The notes under the pieces were generated by a model. It was not told the origin of the DNA and made no database searches. It was given only the letters and a program-made list of their open reading frames with translations. Positions 40,144 through 49,099 of a stretch of 50,675 nt of DNA are shown piece by piece (positions within the stretch are counted from its first letter, which is position 1; the number at the start of each line of letters is the position of its first letter). Source of the DNA: Aphodoplasma sp045626925 (lineage in GTDB: Bacteria > Bacillota > Clostridia > UBA1381 > UMGS1253); NCBI GenBank assembly GCA_045626925.1, contig JAZUQZ010000012.1:1-50675 (forward strand). The letters are read 5' to 3'. Both the position numbers and the translations under genes were made by a program.

Positions 40144-40683
40144 TTGAGAGTTATCGCCGGAATAAGACGCGGACTAAAGCTTTCCGATTTTGAAGGGGAT
40201 GCGATAAGACCGACAACGGATAGAGTTAGGGAAAATATTTTCAATATAATATCACCGTATATCTATGATGCAAAGGTGCTTGATATGTTTGCGGGCACGG
40301 GTGCATTTTCAATTGAGGCGATTAGTCGCGGTGCAGAGTGTGCGATTTTGTGTGAAAAAAGCAATGCATCAGCAGATATTGTAAAGAAAAATCTTGAAAA
40401 AGCAAATTTTGGAGAACAGTGTGTTTTAAAAATAGGGGATAGCATTGATTTTATCGCAAAAACGGACAAGCAGTTTGATATAATATTTTTAGACCCACCA
40501 TATAATACAGGCTTGCTTATGAGTGCGCTCGATAAAATCGCAAAAAGGGATGTACTCACGCAAAACGGTATAGTTATTGTTGAGTGTGACGATACAGAGG
40601 TGCCGCCTGTGATATCATCGCTTGAGTGTATCAAAGAAAAAAAGTATGGAAGAACGCACATTTTGATATATAAAAGGGTTTAA
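40144..40683 (+). CDS. rsmD: 16S rRNA (guanine(966)-N(2))-methyltransferase RsmD
   Basis: A 179-residue enzyme that methylates G966 of 16S rRNA. MRVIAGIRRGLKL, LDMFAGTGAFSIEAISRGA and FLDPPYNTG are typical. The start is TTG with GAGGTGGT upstream. It precedes coaD by 31 bases, the usual pairing. Confidence 0.96.
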   Translation: MRVIAGIRRGLKLSDFEGDAIRPTTDRVRENIFNIISPYIYDAKVLDMFAGTGAFSIEAISRGAECAILCEKSNASADIVKKNLEKANFGEQCVLKIGDSIDFIAKTDKQFDIIFLDPPYNTGLLMSALDKIAKRDVLTQNGIVIVECDDTEVPPVISSLECIKEKKYGRTHILIYKRV

Positions 40684-40714
40684 TAATCTAATACAGAGGG
40701 GTTATTGATACATT

Positions 40715-41206
40715 ATGAAAATTGCAGTGTATCCGGGCAGTTTTGATCCGGTCACAAATGGCCATCTTGATGTAATCAAAAGGAGCGCCACGGTTTTTGA
40801 TAAAGTTATAGTCGGCGTGCTTGATAATATGTCAAAAAAGCCATTGTTTTCACCGGAAGAACGTGTTGATATGATAAAAAGAGTTACAAAAGGGATAAAT
40901 AATGTTGAGGTTTATTCGTTTTCGGGCCTGCTTGTAGATTTTATGGAGCGGTTTGACTCTGCAGTAATCATAAAAGGACTAAGGACATTTTCTGATTTTG
41001 AGTATGAGTTTCAAATGGCACTTTTGAACAAATCACTTAATCCAAATGTTGAGACATTTTTTATGATGACTGATTCAAAATATTCTTACATAAGCTCAAG
41101 TATGGTAAAAGAGGTTGTACGCTTGGGCGGTGGCATTGATGAATTTGTACCGAGTGAAATAATAAAAGATATAGATAAAAAAATGAAGGACGGAGGGCAT
41201 AATTAA
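40715..41206 (+). CDS. coaD: Phosphopantetheine adenylyltransferase
   Basis: A 163-residue enzyme of coenzyme A synthesis: it adenylates 4'-phosphopantetheine to dephospho-CoA. YPGSFDPVTNGHLDVI (the HxGH-type motif) is at the start, and KYSYISSSMVKEV near residue 125. It lies two bases before the next gene. Confidence 0.97.
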   Translation: MKIAVYPGSFDPVTNGHLDVIKRSATVFDKVIVGVLDNMSKKPLFSPEERVDMIKRVTKGINNVEVYSFSGLLVDFMERFDSAVIIKGLRTFSDFEYEFQMALLNKSLNPNVETFFMMTDSKYSYISSSMVKEVVRLGGGIDEFVPSEIIKDIDKKMKDGGHN

Positions 41207-41207
41207 A

Positions 41208-41669
41208 ATGGAAGTTCTTGAAATTATAGACATGCTTGAGGATGTTGTTGACAAATCTATGACGATTCCACTTGTTGGAAGGGCTGTCGTTGACCGTGAG
41301 GAGCTTATGGATTTAATCCAGGAGGTTCGTTTGAACCTGCCCGGTGATTTGAAGCAGGCAAAATGGGTCAAAGACGAGCGTCAAAGAATTTTGGATGAAG
41401 CAGCAAAAGAGGCTGAATCCATCATAAAAAATGCAGAGGAAAAGATGGCAAGTCTTATTGATGACCACGAAATTACTCAAAAGGCATATGCACAGGCAAA
41501 CGAAATAATTGCTGCTGCACAAAATAATGCACGCGAATTGAGACTTGGTACAAAGCAATATGCAGATGATGTTATGGCAAGTCTTGAGTCGAGAATTATG
41601 AAAATGGCTGAAATTGTGCGTGAGAATCGCAAGGAGCTTAATGAAAAGCGCAAGGAACTTAAAAAGTAA
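41208..41669 (+). CDS. Coiled-coil protein (ATPase subunit-like)
   Basis: A 153-residue protein that is nearly all coiled coil after residue 50. It opens MEVLEIIDMLEDVVDKSMTI, then has GRAVVDREELMDLIQEVR and a long alanine- and glutamate-rich helix. It is adjacent to coaD in many clostridia and is often annotated as an ATPase subunit-like protein. The helix pattern also fits DivIVA-like scaffolds. Function unknown. Confidence 0.8.
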   Translation: MEVLEIIDMLEDVVDKSMTIPLVGRAVVDREELMDLIQEVRLNLPGDLKQAKWVKDERQRILDEAAKEAESIIKNAEEKMASLIDDHEITQKAYAQANEIIAAAQNNARELRLGTKQYADDVMASLESRIMKMAEIVRENRKELNEKRKELKK

Positions 41670-41741
41670 TAAAAAAGATAAAGAGTACATATAATATACA
41701 GCGTAGCAAACAAAAAATAATGTAAAAAGGATGTGTATTAT

Positions 41742-42236
41742 ATGTCAGCGGGTTTTCATGCGTTTAATATTAAAAAGCTTAAAAAAATTGCACTCTATAT
41801 TGCGTTGCCACTTCTTGTTGGCGGTTTGTCGGCACTTCTTGGAGGAGAGCAGAGCGTAGTTTATAACGCACTTGTTCGGCCGCCGCTTTCGCCGCCACCA
41901 TGGGTTTTTGCGGTGGTGTGGCCGATACTTTATGTACTTATGGGCATAAGCGCATATCTCGTATCAGAAAGCGATGTTAGTCCTTCGTTAAAACGCAGGG
42001 CGTATATATTTTATGGGTTACAACTTGGGTTCAATTTCTTTTGGAGTATATTTTTCTTCAGGTTTCAGCTTTTAGGGTTCTCATTTTTATGGCTTGTGAT
42101 TTTGCTGGTGCTTGCGATTATTAACGCAGTTCTGTTTTATGATATAAACAGGGTGGCTGGCTGGTTGTTATTGCCATATATTGCATGGCTCTCATTTGCT
42201 GCGTACTTAAATTATATGGTATGGATGTTAAATTAA
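41742..42236 (+). CDS. tspO: TspO/MBR family protein
   Basis: A 164-residue tryptophan-rich five-helix protein. The pattern RPPLSPPPWVFAVVWPILYVLMG near residue 50 and the NFFWSIFFF block mark TspO/MBR. The family binds porphyrins and steroids and is linked to stress signalling and tetrapyrrole control. The start is taken at the ATG at 41742; a GTG lies three codons upstream. Confidence 0.93.
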   Translation: MSAGFHAFNIKKLKKIALYIALPLLVGGLSALLGGEQSVVYNALVRPPLSPPPWVFAVVWPILYVLMGISAYLVSESDVSPSLKRRAYIFYGLQLGFNFFWSIFFFRFQLLGFSFLWLVILLVLAIINAVLFYDINRVAGWLLLPYIAWLSFAAYLNYMVWMLN

Positions 42237-42267
42237 AAAAACCTTCTTTGAAAAAAGAAGGTTTTTT
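42235..42267. terminator. Terminator after tspO
   Basis: AAAAAACCTTCTTT and AAAGAAGGTTTTTT. Confidence 0.9.
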
Positions 42268-42664
42268 GTTTAAATGAATTTTGTATACGAATTTTATATC
42301 CGCCTACATTAAAGATGCTCGTCATTTAATTTTCAATTTTAAATAATAACTTTGCGTATTCTTTGATTTTCTTTTTGTGTTATAGCTTGATGGATTTTTT
42401 GCATATTCTAAAATGCCATCCTATATAAACTCTAATACCTCTAAATGTTGTCTAAAATAATAGCAATTTTGTCTTTGTTCCATGCTTTCGGGGACCAGCC
42501 TTTACACAAAAATCCTCATAATAAACATAGCTTTTATCACCTTTTGTTCATTTTAATATAAGTTTAGAAAAAGTAATCAAATATATTAAAAATATCGTTT
42601 AAATACTTATAATATTTCAAGGTAACTGCATTGTTAAAATATATAAAAAATTTTATAAAAACAC
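42268..42664 (-). pseudogene. Possible decayed recombinase fragment
   Basis: No intact gene. On the minus strand between about 42310 and 42540 three frames carry pieces that read like protein: GWSPKAWNKDKIAIILDN, which looks like the recombinase-domain motif of serine recombinases, and a basic AKNPSSYNTKRKSK stretch, separated by stops. It could be chance. Confidence 0.25.
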
Positions 42665-42693
42665 TTGACATATCACAAATAATAGGTTAAAAT
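42665..42693 (+). promoter_or_regulatory. Promoter of the ylxM-ffh operon
   Basis: TTGACA (42665-42670) and TAAAAT (42688-42693), spacer 17. Confidence 0.85.
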
Positions 42694-42700
42694 GGTTAAG

Positions 42701-42724
42701 GTGTAAAGCGAAAAAGCTTTACAC
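42701..42724 (+). other. 5'-terminal mRNA hairpin of the ffh operon
   Basis: GTGTAAAGC, loop GAAAAA, GCTTTACAC: a perfect nine-pair stem within a few bases of the expected transcription start. It may protect the transcript or bind a regulator. Confidence 0.6.
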
Positions 42725-42750
42725 AGAGTTTAAAGTAGGAAGTGTAAGAG

Positions 42751-43107
42751 ATGAGCAAGGATTTGAGCATAAGCGTGCTTTTGGATTTTTATAAACAGCT
42801 TCTTACGCAAAAGCAAAGCGATGCGCTCGACTTATACTACAACCAGGACCTATCGCTTTCGGAAATTGCAGCATATATGGGCATTACACGCCAAGGTGTG
42901 CGCGATAATATCAAGCGTGGGGAGAAACAGCTTTTAAGCTATGAGAGTGAGATTGGACTTGCTGGGCGCTTTGCAAAAGTGAGTGCTCTTTGTGATATAA
43001 TAGGCAGTTATGTTGAAAAGTTGTCAAAGATGGAGCTTGGTGAAACGGCAGATGAATATTTGACCGATATTTCTTATAATTTAAAGCAGATTGAAGATAT
43101 TGTTTAA
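42751..43107 (+). CDS. ylxM: YlxM family DNA-binding protein
   Basis: A 118-residue YlxM/P13 protein with a sigma-70 region 4-like helix-turn-helix (LSLSEIAAYMGITRQGVRDNIKR near residues 33-55). It precedes ffh, as in most Firmicutes, and has been proposed to act with the signal recognition particle. Confidence 0.93.
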   Translation: MSKDLSISVLLDFYKQLLTQKQSDALDLYYNQDLSLSEIAAYMGITRQGVRDNIKRGEKQLLSYESEIGLAGRFAKVSALCDIIGSYVEKLSKMELGETADEYLTDISYNLKQIEDIV

Positions 43108-43157
43108 AGATATTATAATCGTTTGTATTGCTCGTTTGAGCGGAAACGGAGTGTTAT

Positions 43158-44498
43158 ATGGCGTTTGAGAGTTTGGGAGAAAAGCTTCAGGGAGTTTTTA
43201 AGAAGCTTCGCGGCAAAGGCAAGGTATCCGAAACAGATATAAAAGAAGCCATGCGAGAGGTTAAGCTTGCTCTTTTGGAAGCGGATGTTAATTTTAAAGT
43301 TGTAAAGGATTTTGTTGCTCGTGTAAGCGAAAAAGCGATTGGCAGTGCAGTGCTTGAGAGTCTTACGCCGGGCCAGCAAATTATAAAAATAGTAAATGAA
43401 GAGCTTACAGAGCTTATGGGCGGTGCACAATCACGAATAACCTTTGCATCAAAAGCGCCGACAGTGATTATGCTTGTCGGATTGCAGGGTGCGGGCAAAA
43501 CAACAACTTGTGCAAAGCTTGCAGGTTCAATTAAAAAGCAATTTGACAAAAGACCGCTTTTGGTTGCGTGTGATGTATATCGTCCCGCTGCTATAAAACA
43601 ACTCGAGGTAGTCGGTAGCCAGCTTGAAATTCCGGTATTTTCTATGGGTGATGCAAAAAGTCCTGTTGAGATATCGCGTGCTGCGGTTGAACATGCGATA
43701 AAGCATGGCAATGACCCGGTAATTATTGATACGGCGGGCCGTCTTCATATAGATGAAGAGCTTATGGGTGAGCTTGCAAACATAAAATCATCCGTAAGCC
43801 CAAACGAGATTTTGCTTGTTGTTGATGCAATGACAGGTCAAGATGCGGTAAATGTTTCAAAAAGCTTTAATGAACAACTTGGTATAGATGGTGTAATTTT
43901 GACAAAGCTTGATGGTGATGCGCGCGGCGGTGCAGCATTATCAGTAAGAGAAGTTACGGGCAAGCCGATTAAATATGTTGGCATGGGGGAAAAGCTTGGC
44001 GATTTGGAGCCATTTTATCCCGACAGAATGGCGTCAAGGATACTTGGTATGGGCGATGTGCTTACACTTATTGATAAGGCACAAGAGGCATTTGATGAAA
44101 AACAGGCTGCAGAGCTTGAAAAAAAGATGGCGACGAACGCCTTTAATTTGGAAGATTTTTTAGAGCAGCTTGGACAGATTAAAAAAATGGGGCCACTTGA
44201 ACAAGTGGTTTCGATGATGCCGGGCATCGGGGGCAAGCTTCCAAAGGATGTTCAAATAGATGATAAACAGCTTTCAAAACCGGAGGCTATTATTCGTTCT
44301 ATGACATTAAAGGAACGCCAAAACCCATCAATTATAAATGCAAGCCGCAAAGTAAGGATTGCAAATGGTGCCGGTGTACGCGTACAGGATGTAAATGCCC
44401 TGCTTAAACAATTTGACCAGATGCGCTCGATGATGAAACAGTTTTCATCGCCGAAAATGAAAAAGAAAATGAGTAAGATGCGTTTTCCATTTATGTAA
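43158..44498 (+). CDS. ffh: Signal recognition particle protein Ffh
   Basis: A 446-residue SRP GTPase. N domain to about 85, G domain with GLQGAGKTTTCAKLA (near 107), DTAGRLHIDEEL (near 190) and TKLDGDARGGAALS (near 247), and a methionine-rich M domain ending KMKKKMSKMRFPFM. It binds SRP RNA and signal sequences and docks with FtsY at the membrane. It has its own ribosome site 50 bases after ylxM. Confidence 0.98.
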   Translation: MAFESLGEKLQGVFKKLRGKGKVSETDIKEAMREVKLALLEADVNFKVVKDFVARVSEKAIGSAVLESLTPGQQIIKIVNEELTELMGGAQSRITFASKAPTVIMLVGLQGAGKTTTCAKLAGSIKKQFDKRPLLVACDVYRPAAIKQLEVVGSQLEIPVFSMGDAKSPVEISRAAVEHAIKHGNDPVIIDTAGRLHIDEELMGELANIKSSVSPNEILLVVDAMTGQDAVNVSKSFNEQLGIDGVILTKLDGDARGGAALSVREVTGKPIKYVGMGEKLGDLEPFYPDRMASRILGMGDVLTLIDKAQEAFDEKQAAELEKKMATNAFNLEDFLEQLGQIKKMGPLEQVVSMMPGIGGKLPKDVQIDDKQLSKPEAIIRSMTLKERQNPSIINASRKVRIANGAGVRVQDVNALLKQFDQMRSMMKQFSSPKMKKKMSKMRFPFM

Positions 44499-44579
44499 AA
44501 TTTAATTTGTTTATACTTATTTAATATAAGATAAAAGCAGGATTTTCCTGCATCAAAAAATTTTGGAGGTGAAAATATT

Positions 44580-44822
44580 ATGGCAGTAAAAATCAGACTA
44601 AGAAGAATGGGTGCAAAGAAGGCTCCTTTTTACAGAGTTGTTGTAGCTGATTCAAGATATCCGCGTGATGGTAGATTTATCGAGGAAATCGGAACATACA
44701 ATCCTATGGTTGAGTCAGACGGTGTTAAAATTGACGCTGATAAGGCTAAGGAGTGGATTGCTAATGGCGCTCAACCTACTGATACAGTAAAGAGCTTGCT
44801 TAAAAAGGCAAACATTCTTTAA
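44580..44822 (+). CDS. rpsP: 30S ribosomal protein S16
   Basis: An 80-residue S16 with VKIRLRRMGAKKAPFYRVVVADSR at the start and DKAKEWIANGAQPTDTVKSL near the end. It binds the 5' domain of 16S rRNA. GGAGGTG lies eight bases before the ATG. Confidence 0.98.
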   Translation: MAVKIRLRRMGAKKAPFYRVVVADSRYPRDGRFIEEIGTYNPMVESDGVKIDADKAKEWIANGAQPTDTVKSLLKKANIL

Positions 44823-44844
44823 TTAACCCGGGAGGTATTTTGCA

Positions 44845-45075
44845 ATGAAAGAAGTTTTAGAAGTACTAGCAAAATCCTTGGTTGACAACCCTGATGAAGT
44901 ATCTGTAACACAAATCGATGGCGATTATGAAACAGTGCTTGAGCTTCGTGTAGCAGATGGCGATATGGGAAAAGTAATAGGCAAACAGGGACGCATAGCA
45001 AAGGCAATAAGAACGGTTGTAAAAGCGGCTGCAAGCCGTGAAAACAAACGAGCTGTTGTTGATATTATAGGCTGA
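44845..45075 (+). CDS. khpA: KH-domain RNA-binding protein KhpA
   Basis: A 76-residue KH protein (YlqC family). The RNA-binding loop GKVIGKQGRIAKAIR has the GxxG motif at residues about 52-56. KhpA pairs with KhpB in sRNA and division control in some Firmicutes. GGGAGG precedes the ATG. Confidence 0.95.
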   Translation: MKEVLEVLAKSLVDNPDEVSVTQIDGDYETVLELRVADGDMGKVIGKQGRIAKAIRTVVKAAASRENKRAVVDIIG

Positions 45076-45089
45076 GTACAAAAGTGGGT

Positions 45090-45113
45090 GGGGCGCGTTT
45101 TGCGCCCCATTTT
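45090..45113 (+). terminator. Attenuator-like hairpin between khpA and rimM
   Basis: GGGGCGC, loop of five, GCGCCCC then ATTTT. The U tract is short, so part of the transcripts may read through to rimM-trmD. Confidence 0.6.
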
Positions 45114-45140
45114 AACACAAAAGTGAAAGGGCAGATATAT

Positions 45141-45647
45141 ATGAAAAACGAAACATTGCAGGTTGGAGAAATTGTAAATACACATGGCTTGCGTGGCGAT
45201 GTCAAGGTCGTACCATGGACAGACTATCCCGAGGTTTTTGAAGATTTTTCACATGTGTATACAGATATTAAATCGCAAAAAACTACTCTTGAAATTGTAT
45301 CGATTAAATATCAAAAAAGTAATTTAATTATTAAATTTAAGAGTATTGACCATATAGATGAAGCTGAAAAGCTTAAAAATCATATATTATATGTTGACCG
45401 TGACCAGCTTGGAGAGCCGGATGGTTATTACATTTGTGACTTGATTGGTTGCAGCGTTCATACAGACGAAGGGCTACTACTTGGAGAAGTGGTTGATGTT
45501 TTTCAAACAGGCAGCAACGATGTATATGTAGTGCGCTCTGACAAGGGAAAGGATATACTTTTGCCTGTCATTGATGAGGTTGTATTGTCGGTCGATATAG
45601 AAAACAATAAAATTTGTGTTCATTTGATAGAGGGGCTGATTGATTGA
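45141..45647 (+). CDS. rimM: Ribosome maturation factor RimM
   Basis: A 168-residue RimM: N-terminal domain with VGEIVNTHGLRGDVKVV and a PRC-barrel with YYICDLIGCSVHTDEG. It helps assemble the 30S head with S19. The start is the ATG at 45141 with AAAGGGCAG; a longer frame from 45084 spans the hairpin and is rejected. The stop overlaps the trmD start by one base. Confidence 0.96.
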   Translation: MKNETLQVGEIVNTHGLRGDVKVVPWTDYPEVFEDFSHVYTDIKSQKTTLEIVSIKYQKSNLIIKFKSIDHIDEAEKLKNHILYVDRDQLGEPDGYYICDLIGCSVHTDEGLLLGEVVDVFQTGSNDVYVVRSDKGKDILLPVIDEVVLSVDIENNKICVHLIEGLID

Positions 45648-46381
45648 TGCGTTTTGATGTGTTGACGCTTTTTCCGGAAATGTTTGAGGCAGTTCTTGGC
45701 GACAGCATTATTGGTCGTGCGAGAGAAAATGGCCTTATTGATTTAAATTTTATACAAATTCGCGATTTTAGCACCGACAAGCATAAGCGCGTAGATGATT
45801 ATCCATACGGTGGGGGTACGGGCATGCTTATGAGCGTACAACCGATTTATGACGCATATATGAGCATTGTTGGCAATCTTTCATATAAACCGCTTACAAT
45901 ATATATGTCGCCCCAAGGCAGAGTGTTTGACCAAAAATACGCGCTTGAGTTGTCGGAGTATGAGCATATTGTTATTTTATGCGGTCATTATGAGGGCGTG
46001 GACCAGCGCGTGCTTGATGAAATTGTTGATGCAGAATTATCAATAGGCGATTTTGTTTTAACAGGCGGGGAAATTCCTGCTATGGCGGTCATTGATACCG
46101 TTTCTCGTCTTATTCCGGGTGTGCTTGCGCAAGAAAGCTCATATATGGGCGAGTCACATTTTTCGTCACTTTTAGAATATCCACAATACACGCGTCCACC
46201 CGAAATCCTTGGACGCAGCGTGCCTGATGTGCTTATAAGTGGCCACCACGCAAATATTGAGGCGTGGAAACGGGAACAATCGCTTTTAAATACATATAAA
46301 AAGCGACCCGATATGCTCACAAATGCTAAACTTACAAAAAAAGATATAGAGTTTATAGAAAATTTAAAAAAGAATAAATAA
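45647..46381 (+). CDS. trmD: tRNA (guanine(37)-N(1))-methyltransferase TrmD
   Basis: A 244-residue SPOUT enzyme that methylates G37 in tRNA and keeps the reading frame. MRFDVLTLFPEMFEAVL starts it; the knot motifs LCGHYEGVDQRV and SIGDFVLTGGE and the SFSSLLEYPQYTRP-type segment (HFSSLLEYPQYTRPPE) are present. The ATG overlaps the rimM TGA. rplS, often next, is missing. Confidence 0.98.
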   Translation: MRFDVLTLFPEMFEAVLGDSIIGRARENGLIDLNFIQIRDFSTDKHKRVDDYPYGGGTGMLMSVQPIYDAYMSIVGNLSYKPLTIYMSPQGRVFDQKYALELSEYEHIVILCGHYEGVDQRVLDEIVDAELSIGDFVLTGGEIPAMAVIDTVSRLIPGVLAQESSYMGESHFSSLLEYPQYTRPPEILGRSVPDVLISGHHANIEAWKREQSLLNTYKKRPDMLTNAKLTKKDIEFIENLKKNK

Positions 46382-46387
46382 TAAATC

Positions 46388-46421
46388 AGGCCTTGCTTTT
46401 GAGCGGGGCTTTTTTATTGCT
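46388..46421 (+). terminator. Terminator after trmD
   Basis: AGGCCTTGC, loop, GCGGGGCTTTTTT with two G-U pairs. Confidence 0.75.
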
Positions 46422-46585
46422 TAAAAATATAATTTTTGCAAAAAAGCGTATACTTTGTCACCTAATAAAAGCTTTGAGCGCTTTTTATCAATGAAAGTTC
46501 TTTTTTTACAGCGTAAAGCAACAAAATTTTTCCTTAAAGATTGTTATACTTGTTTTATAACAAAAAAGCTTGTGAGGGGAAAAAG

Positions 46586-47485
46586 ATGAAGCCAACCGTA
46601 TATATAGATGTCTTATTTCTAACAAATTATATGGCTGATTTTTTTCTTTTATATATGACAAAAGCAATCTGTAAAAGCAAAGCATATCTGTGGCGTCTTA
46701 TGTGCGGTGCATGTATTGGAAGCATATATGCTGTTTTGATGTTTTTTCCGTATTTATCATTTTTATATAGCATAATAGCAAAGCTTATAATAAGCGCGTT
46801 AATAGTTTTTATATCGTTTCGTATTAAAAATTTCCGCGAATTTTTATCTATTTACAGTGTTTTTTATTTATCGGGGTTTATCTTGGCAGGTATAAGCTTT
46901 GCACTCTTTTTTTGTACCGATTTTGGAGAGCGTGTCGGTGTGGCGATGTCTAATGGGATTTTTTATATAAACATAAATTTTTATTTTCTTGCTTTGGGAG
47001 CAATTATATGCTATGCTTGTTTATTTTTGTTTGAAAAAATCTATGTAAAAAGACTTAACGCACAAGCAAATATGCACAAAGTCAGAATTTTTTATAAACA
47101 AAAAACAGCGTGCGTAAGAGCACTTCTTGATACCGCAAATGCAGTATCTGACCCGATTACAAATATGCCTGTTATTGTGTGCACGATGTCTGCCGTAAAG
47201 CCGCTTTTTAAAGAGGAGAGCTTTTATAAAAAGCTTTGTGAAATTGAAAAGACACATTCTGACAGGCTCAAGGTTGAGCTTGTGTGCGATACGCCGTTTC
47301 GGCTTGTACCATATCGTGCGCTTGGAAATGCGGGTGATGTAATGCTTGGATTTGTACCGACAAAGCTTGAAATAGATGAAAAAGTATACGACGGGGAAGC
47401 GATTGTGGCAATATCTACAACACCTATATCACAATCCTCAAATTATGACGCACTTCTTCATCCGCGTATAGCAGTAAAAATATAA
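46586..47485 (+). CDS. spoIIGA: Sigma-E processing peptidase SpoIIGA
   Basis: A 299-residue membrane aspartic protease. The first half has five membrane helices (VYIDVLFLTNYMADFFLLYM, then ACIGSIYAVLMFF), and the second half is the protease domain with ALLDTANAVSDPITNMPV, where the aspartate is catalytic. It processes pro-sigma-E in response to SpoIIR. The start is the ATG at 46586 with GAGGGG six bases upstream. The next gene is sigE. Confidence 0.95.
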   Translation: MKPTVYIDVLFLTNYMADFFLLYMTKAICKSKAYLWRLMCGACIGSIYAVLMFFPYLSFLYSIIAKLIISALIVFISFRIKNFREFLSIYSVFYLSGFILAGISFALFFCTDFGERVGVAMSNGIFYININFYFLALGAIICYACLFLFEKIYVKRLNAQANMHKVRIFYKQKTACVRALLDTANAVSDPITNMPVIVCTMSAVKPLFKEESFYKKLCEIEKTHSDRLKVELVCDTPFRLVPYRALGNAGDVMLGFVPTKLEIDEKVYDGEAIVAISTTPISQSSNYDALLHPRIAVKI

Positions 47486-47516
47486 AATTGAATTTCATTT
47501 ATGGAGGTAACACAAA

Positions 47517-48245
47517 ATGAAACTTGCTCAAAAAATGTATAAGATTACTAAAATAAGCTGTGCAAAGCTTGTTATAAAGCTTAGAAGCATAATAAGCGAT
47601 GAAATTTATTATATAGGTGGCAGCGAAACTCTTCCTGCACCGCTTACAAGCGATGAAGAAGCAGAGCTTTTGTCAAGGCTTGAATATGATGAGAATGTAA
47701 AAACAACACTAATTGAGCGGAATTTGCGCCTTGTGGTTTATATAGCACGCAAATTTGAAAATACTAATGTTGGTATAGAGGATTTGATTTCTATAGGCAG
47801 TATAGGGCTTATAAAAGCAATAAACACCTTTAAAACGGATAAAAATATAAAGCTTGCAACATACGCATCGCGTTGTATCGAAAACGAAATATTGATGTAT
47901 CTTCGAAAGAATCAAAACATAAAAACAGAGATATCAATTGATGAACCACTCAATGTGGACTGGGACGGAAACGAGCTTTTGCTTTCGGATATACTTTCGG
48001 CCGAAGGGGATGTAATAACCCAAGCGCTTGAAGAGGAAGTTGACCGCGAGCTGTTAAATCTTGCAATAAAAAAACTTACCAAGCGTGAACAAATAATTAT
48101 GGAGCTGCGCTTTGGACTTCATGGGCACGAAGAACGCACACAAAAGGAGGTCGCAGATATGCTTGGGATTTCACAATCTTATATTTCAAGGCTTGAAAAA
48201 CGAATTATAATGAGGCTTAAAAAAGAAATCATGAAAATGAATTGA
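47517..48245 (+). CDS. sigE: Sporulation sigma factor SigE (pro-sigma-E)
   Basis: A 242-residue sigma-70 factor. A pro-sequence of about 25 residues precedes the core. Region 2 has RNLRLVVYIARKFEN, IEDLISIGSIGLIKAI and KLATYASRCIENEILMYLRK; region 4 has LTKREQIIMELRFGL and QKEVADMLGISQSYISRLEKR. It directs mother-cell transcription and is activated by SpoIIGA cleavage. Confidence 0.97.
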   Translation: MKLAQKMYKITKISCAKLVIKLRSIISDEIYYIGGSETLPAPLTSDEEAELLSRLEYDENVKTTLIERNLRLVVYIARKFENTNVGIEDLISIGSIGLIKAINTFKTDKNIKLATYASRCIENEILMYLRKNQNIKTEISIDEPLNVDWDGNELLLSDILSAEGDVITQALEEEVDRELLNLAIKKLTKREQIIMELRFGLHGHEERTQKEVADMLGISQSYISRLEKRIIMRLKKEIMKMN

Positions 48246-48326
48246 TTACAGTATAAAAACTTAAATTGGCACCAATAATAAATTTGTGTTTGCATCGCTG
48301 TACATAATTTTAAGGAGGCAGCGAAT

Positions 48327-49097
48327 ATGATAAATAAGGTTGAAATTTGCGGGGTAAACACATCAAAATTGCCAAATCTTCCAAACGAAAAAAAGATGGA
48401 GCTATTAAAGAAAATCAAACAAGGTGATACACTTGCTCGTGAGGAGTTTATACAGGGCAATTTGCGACTTGTATTAAGCGTAATCCAACGCTTTAATTCG
48501 CGTGGGGAGACGGCTGATGACTTGTTCCAAGTTGGTTGTATTGGTCTTATAAAGGCAATCGACAATTTCAACCTTGATGTTGGTGTAAAATTTTCGACAT
48601 ATGCTGTCCCAATGATTATCGGAGAAGTAAGGCGATATCTTCGTGATTATAATTCAATACGCGTATCGCGTTCGCTTCGCGATATTGCGTACAAGGCGCT
48701 TCAGGCAAAAGAAAAGCTTATATCACAAAATCAAAAGGAGCCTACCATAGCAGAAATTGCAAAGGAGCTTGGGATGGAAAAAGAGGAGATTGTGTTTGCA
48801 CTTGATGCAATCGCTGACCCCGTTTCGTTATATGAGCCCGTGTATCATGATGGTGGAGATGCAATTTTTGTCATGGACCAGGTAAAAGATGAAAAAAGCT
48901 GTGACGATTTATGGCTTGAACAAATCGGTTTAAAGGAAGCAATGAAACGGCTTAATACTCGTGAAAAGCATATTCTAAATTTGCGGTTTTTCCAAGGAAG
49001 GACACAGATGGAGGTCGCAAACGAAATAGGGATAAGTCAGGCCCAGGTGTCGCGTCTTGAAAAAAGTGCAATTATGCATATGAAAAAATATATGTGA
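48327..49097 (+). CDS. sigG: Sporulation sigma factor SigG
   Basis: A 256-residue forespore sigma factor. Region 2 has GNLRLVLSVIQRFNSRGE, DDLFQVGCIGLIKAIDNF and KFSTYAVPMIIGEVRRYLRD; region 3 and 4 follow with NTREKHILNLRFFQGRTQMEV and ISQAQVSRLEKSAI. It follows sigE, as in other endospore formers. AAGGAGG lies seven bases before the ATG. Confidence 0.97.
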   Translation: MINKVEICGVNTSKLPNLPNEKKMELLKKIKQGDTLAREEFIQGNLRLVLSVIQRFNSRGETADDLFQVGCIGLIKAIDNFNLDVGVKFSTYAVPMIIGEVRRYLRDYNSIRVSRSLRDIAYKALQAKEKLISQNQKEPTIAEIAKELGMEKEEIVFALDAIADPVSLYEPVYHDGGDAIFVMDQVKDEKSCDDLWLEQIGLKEAMKRLNTREKHILNLRFFQGRTQMEVANEIGISQAQVSRLEKSAIMHMKKYM

Positions 49098-49099
49098 TT

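Noticed and set aside
41733..41741. GTG start of tspO
   Set aside because: It is only about three bases from the AAGGA site; the ATG at 41742 is better placed.
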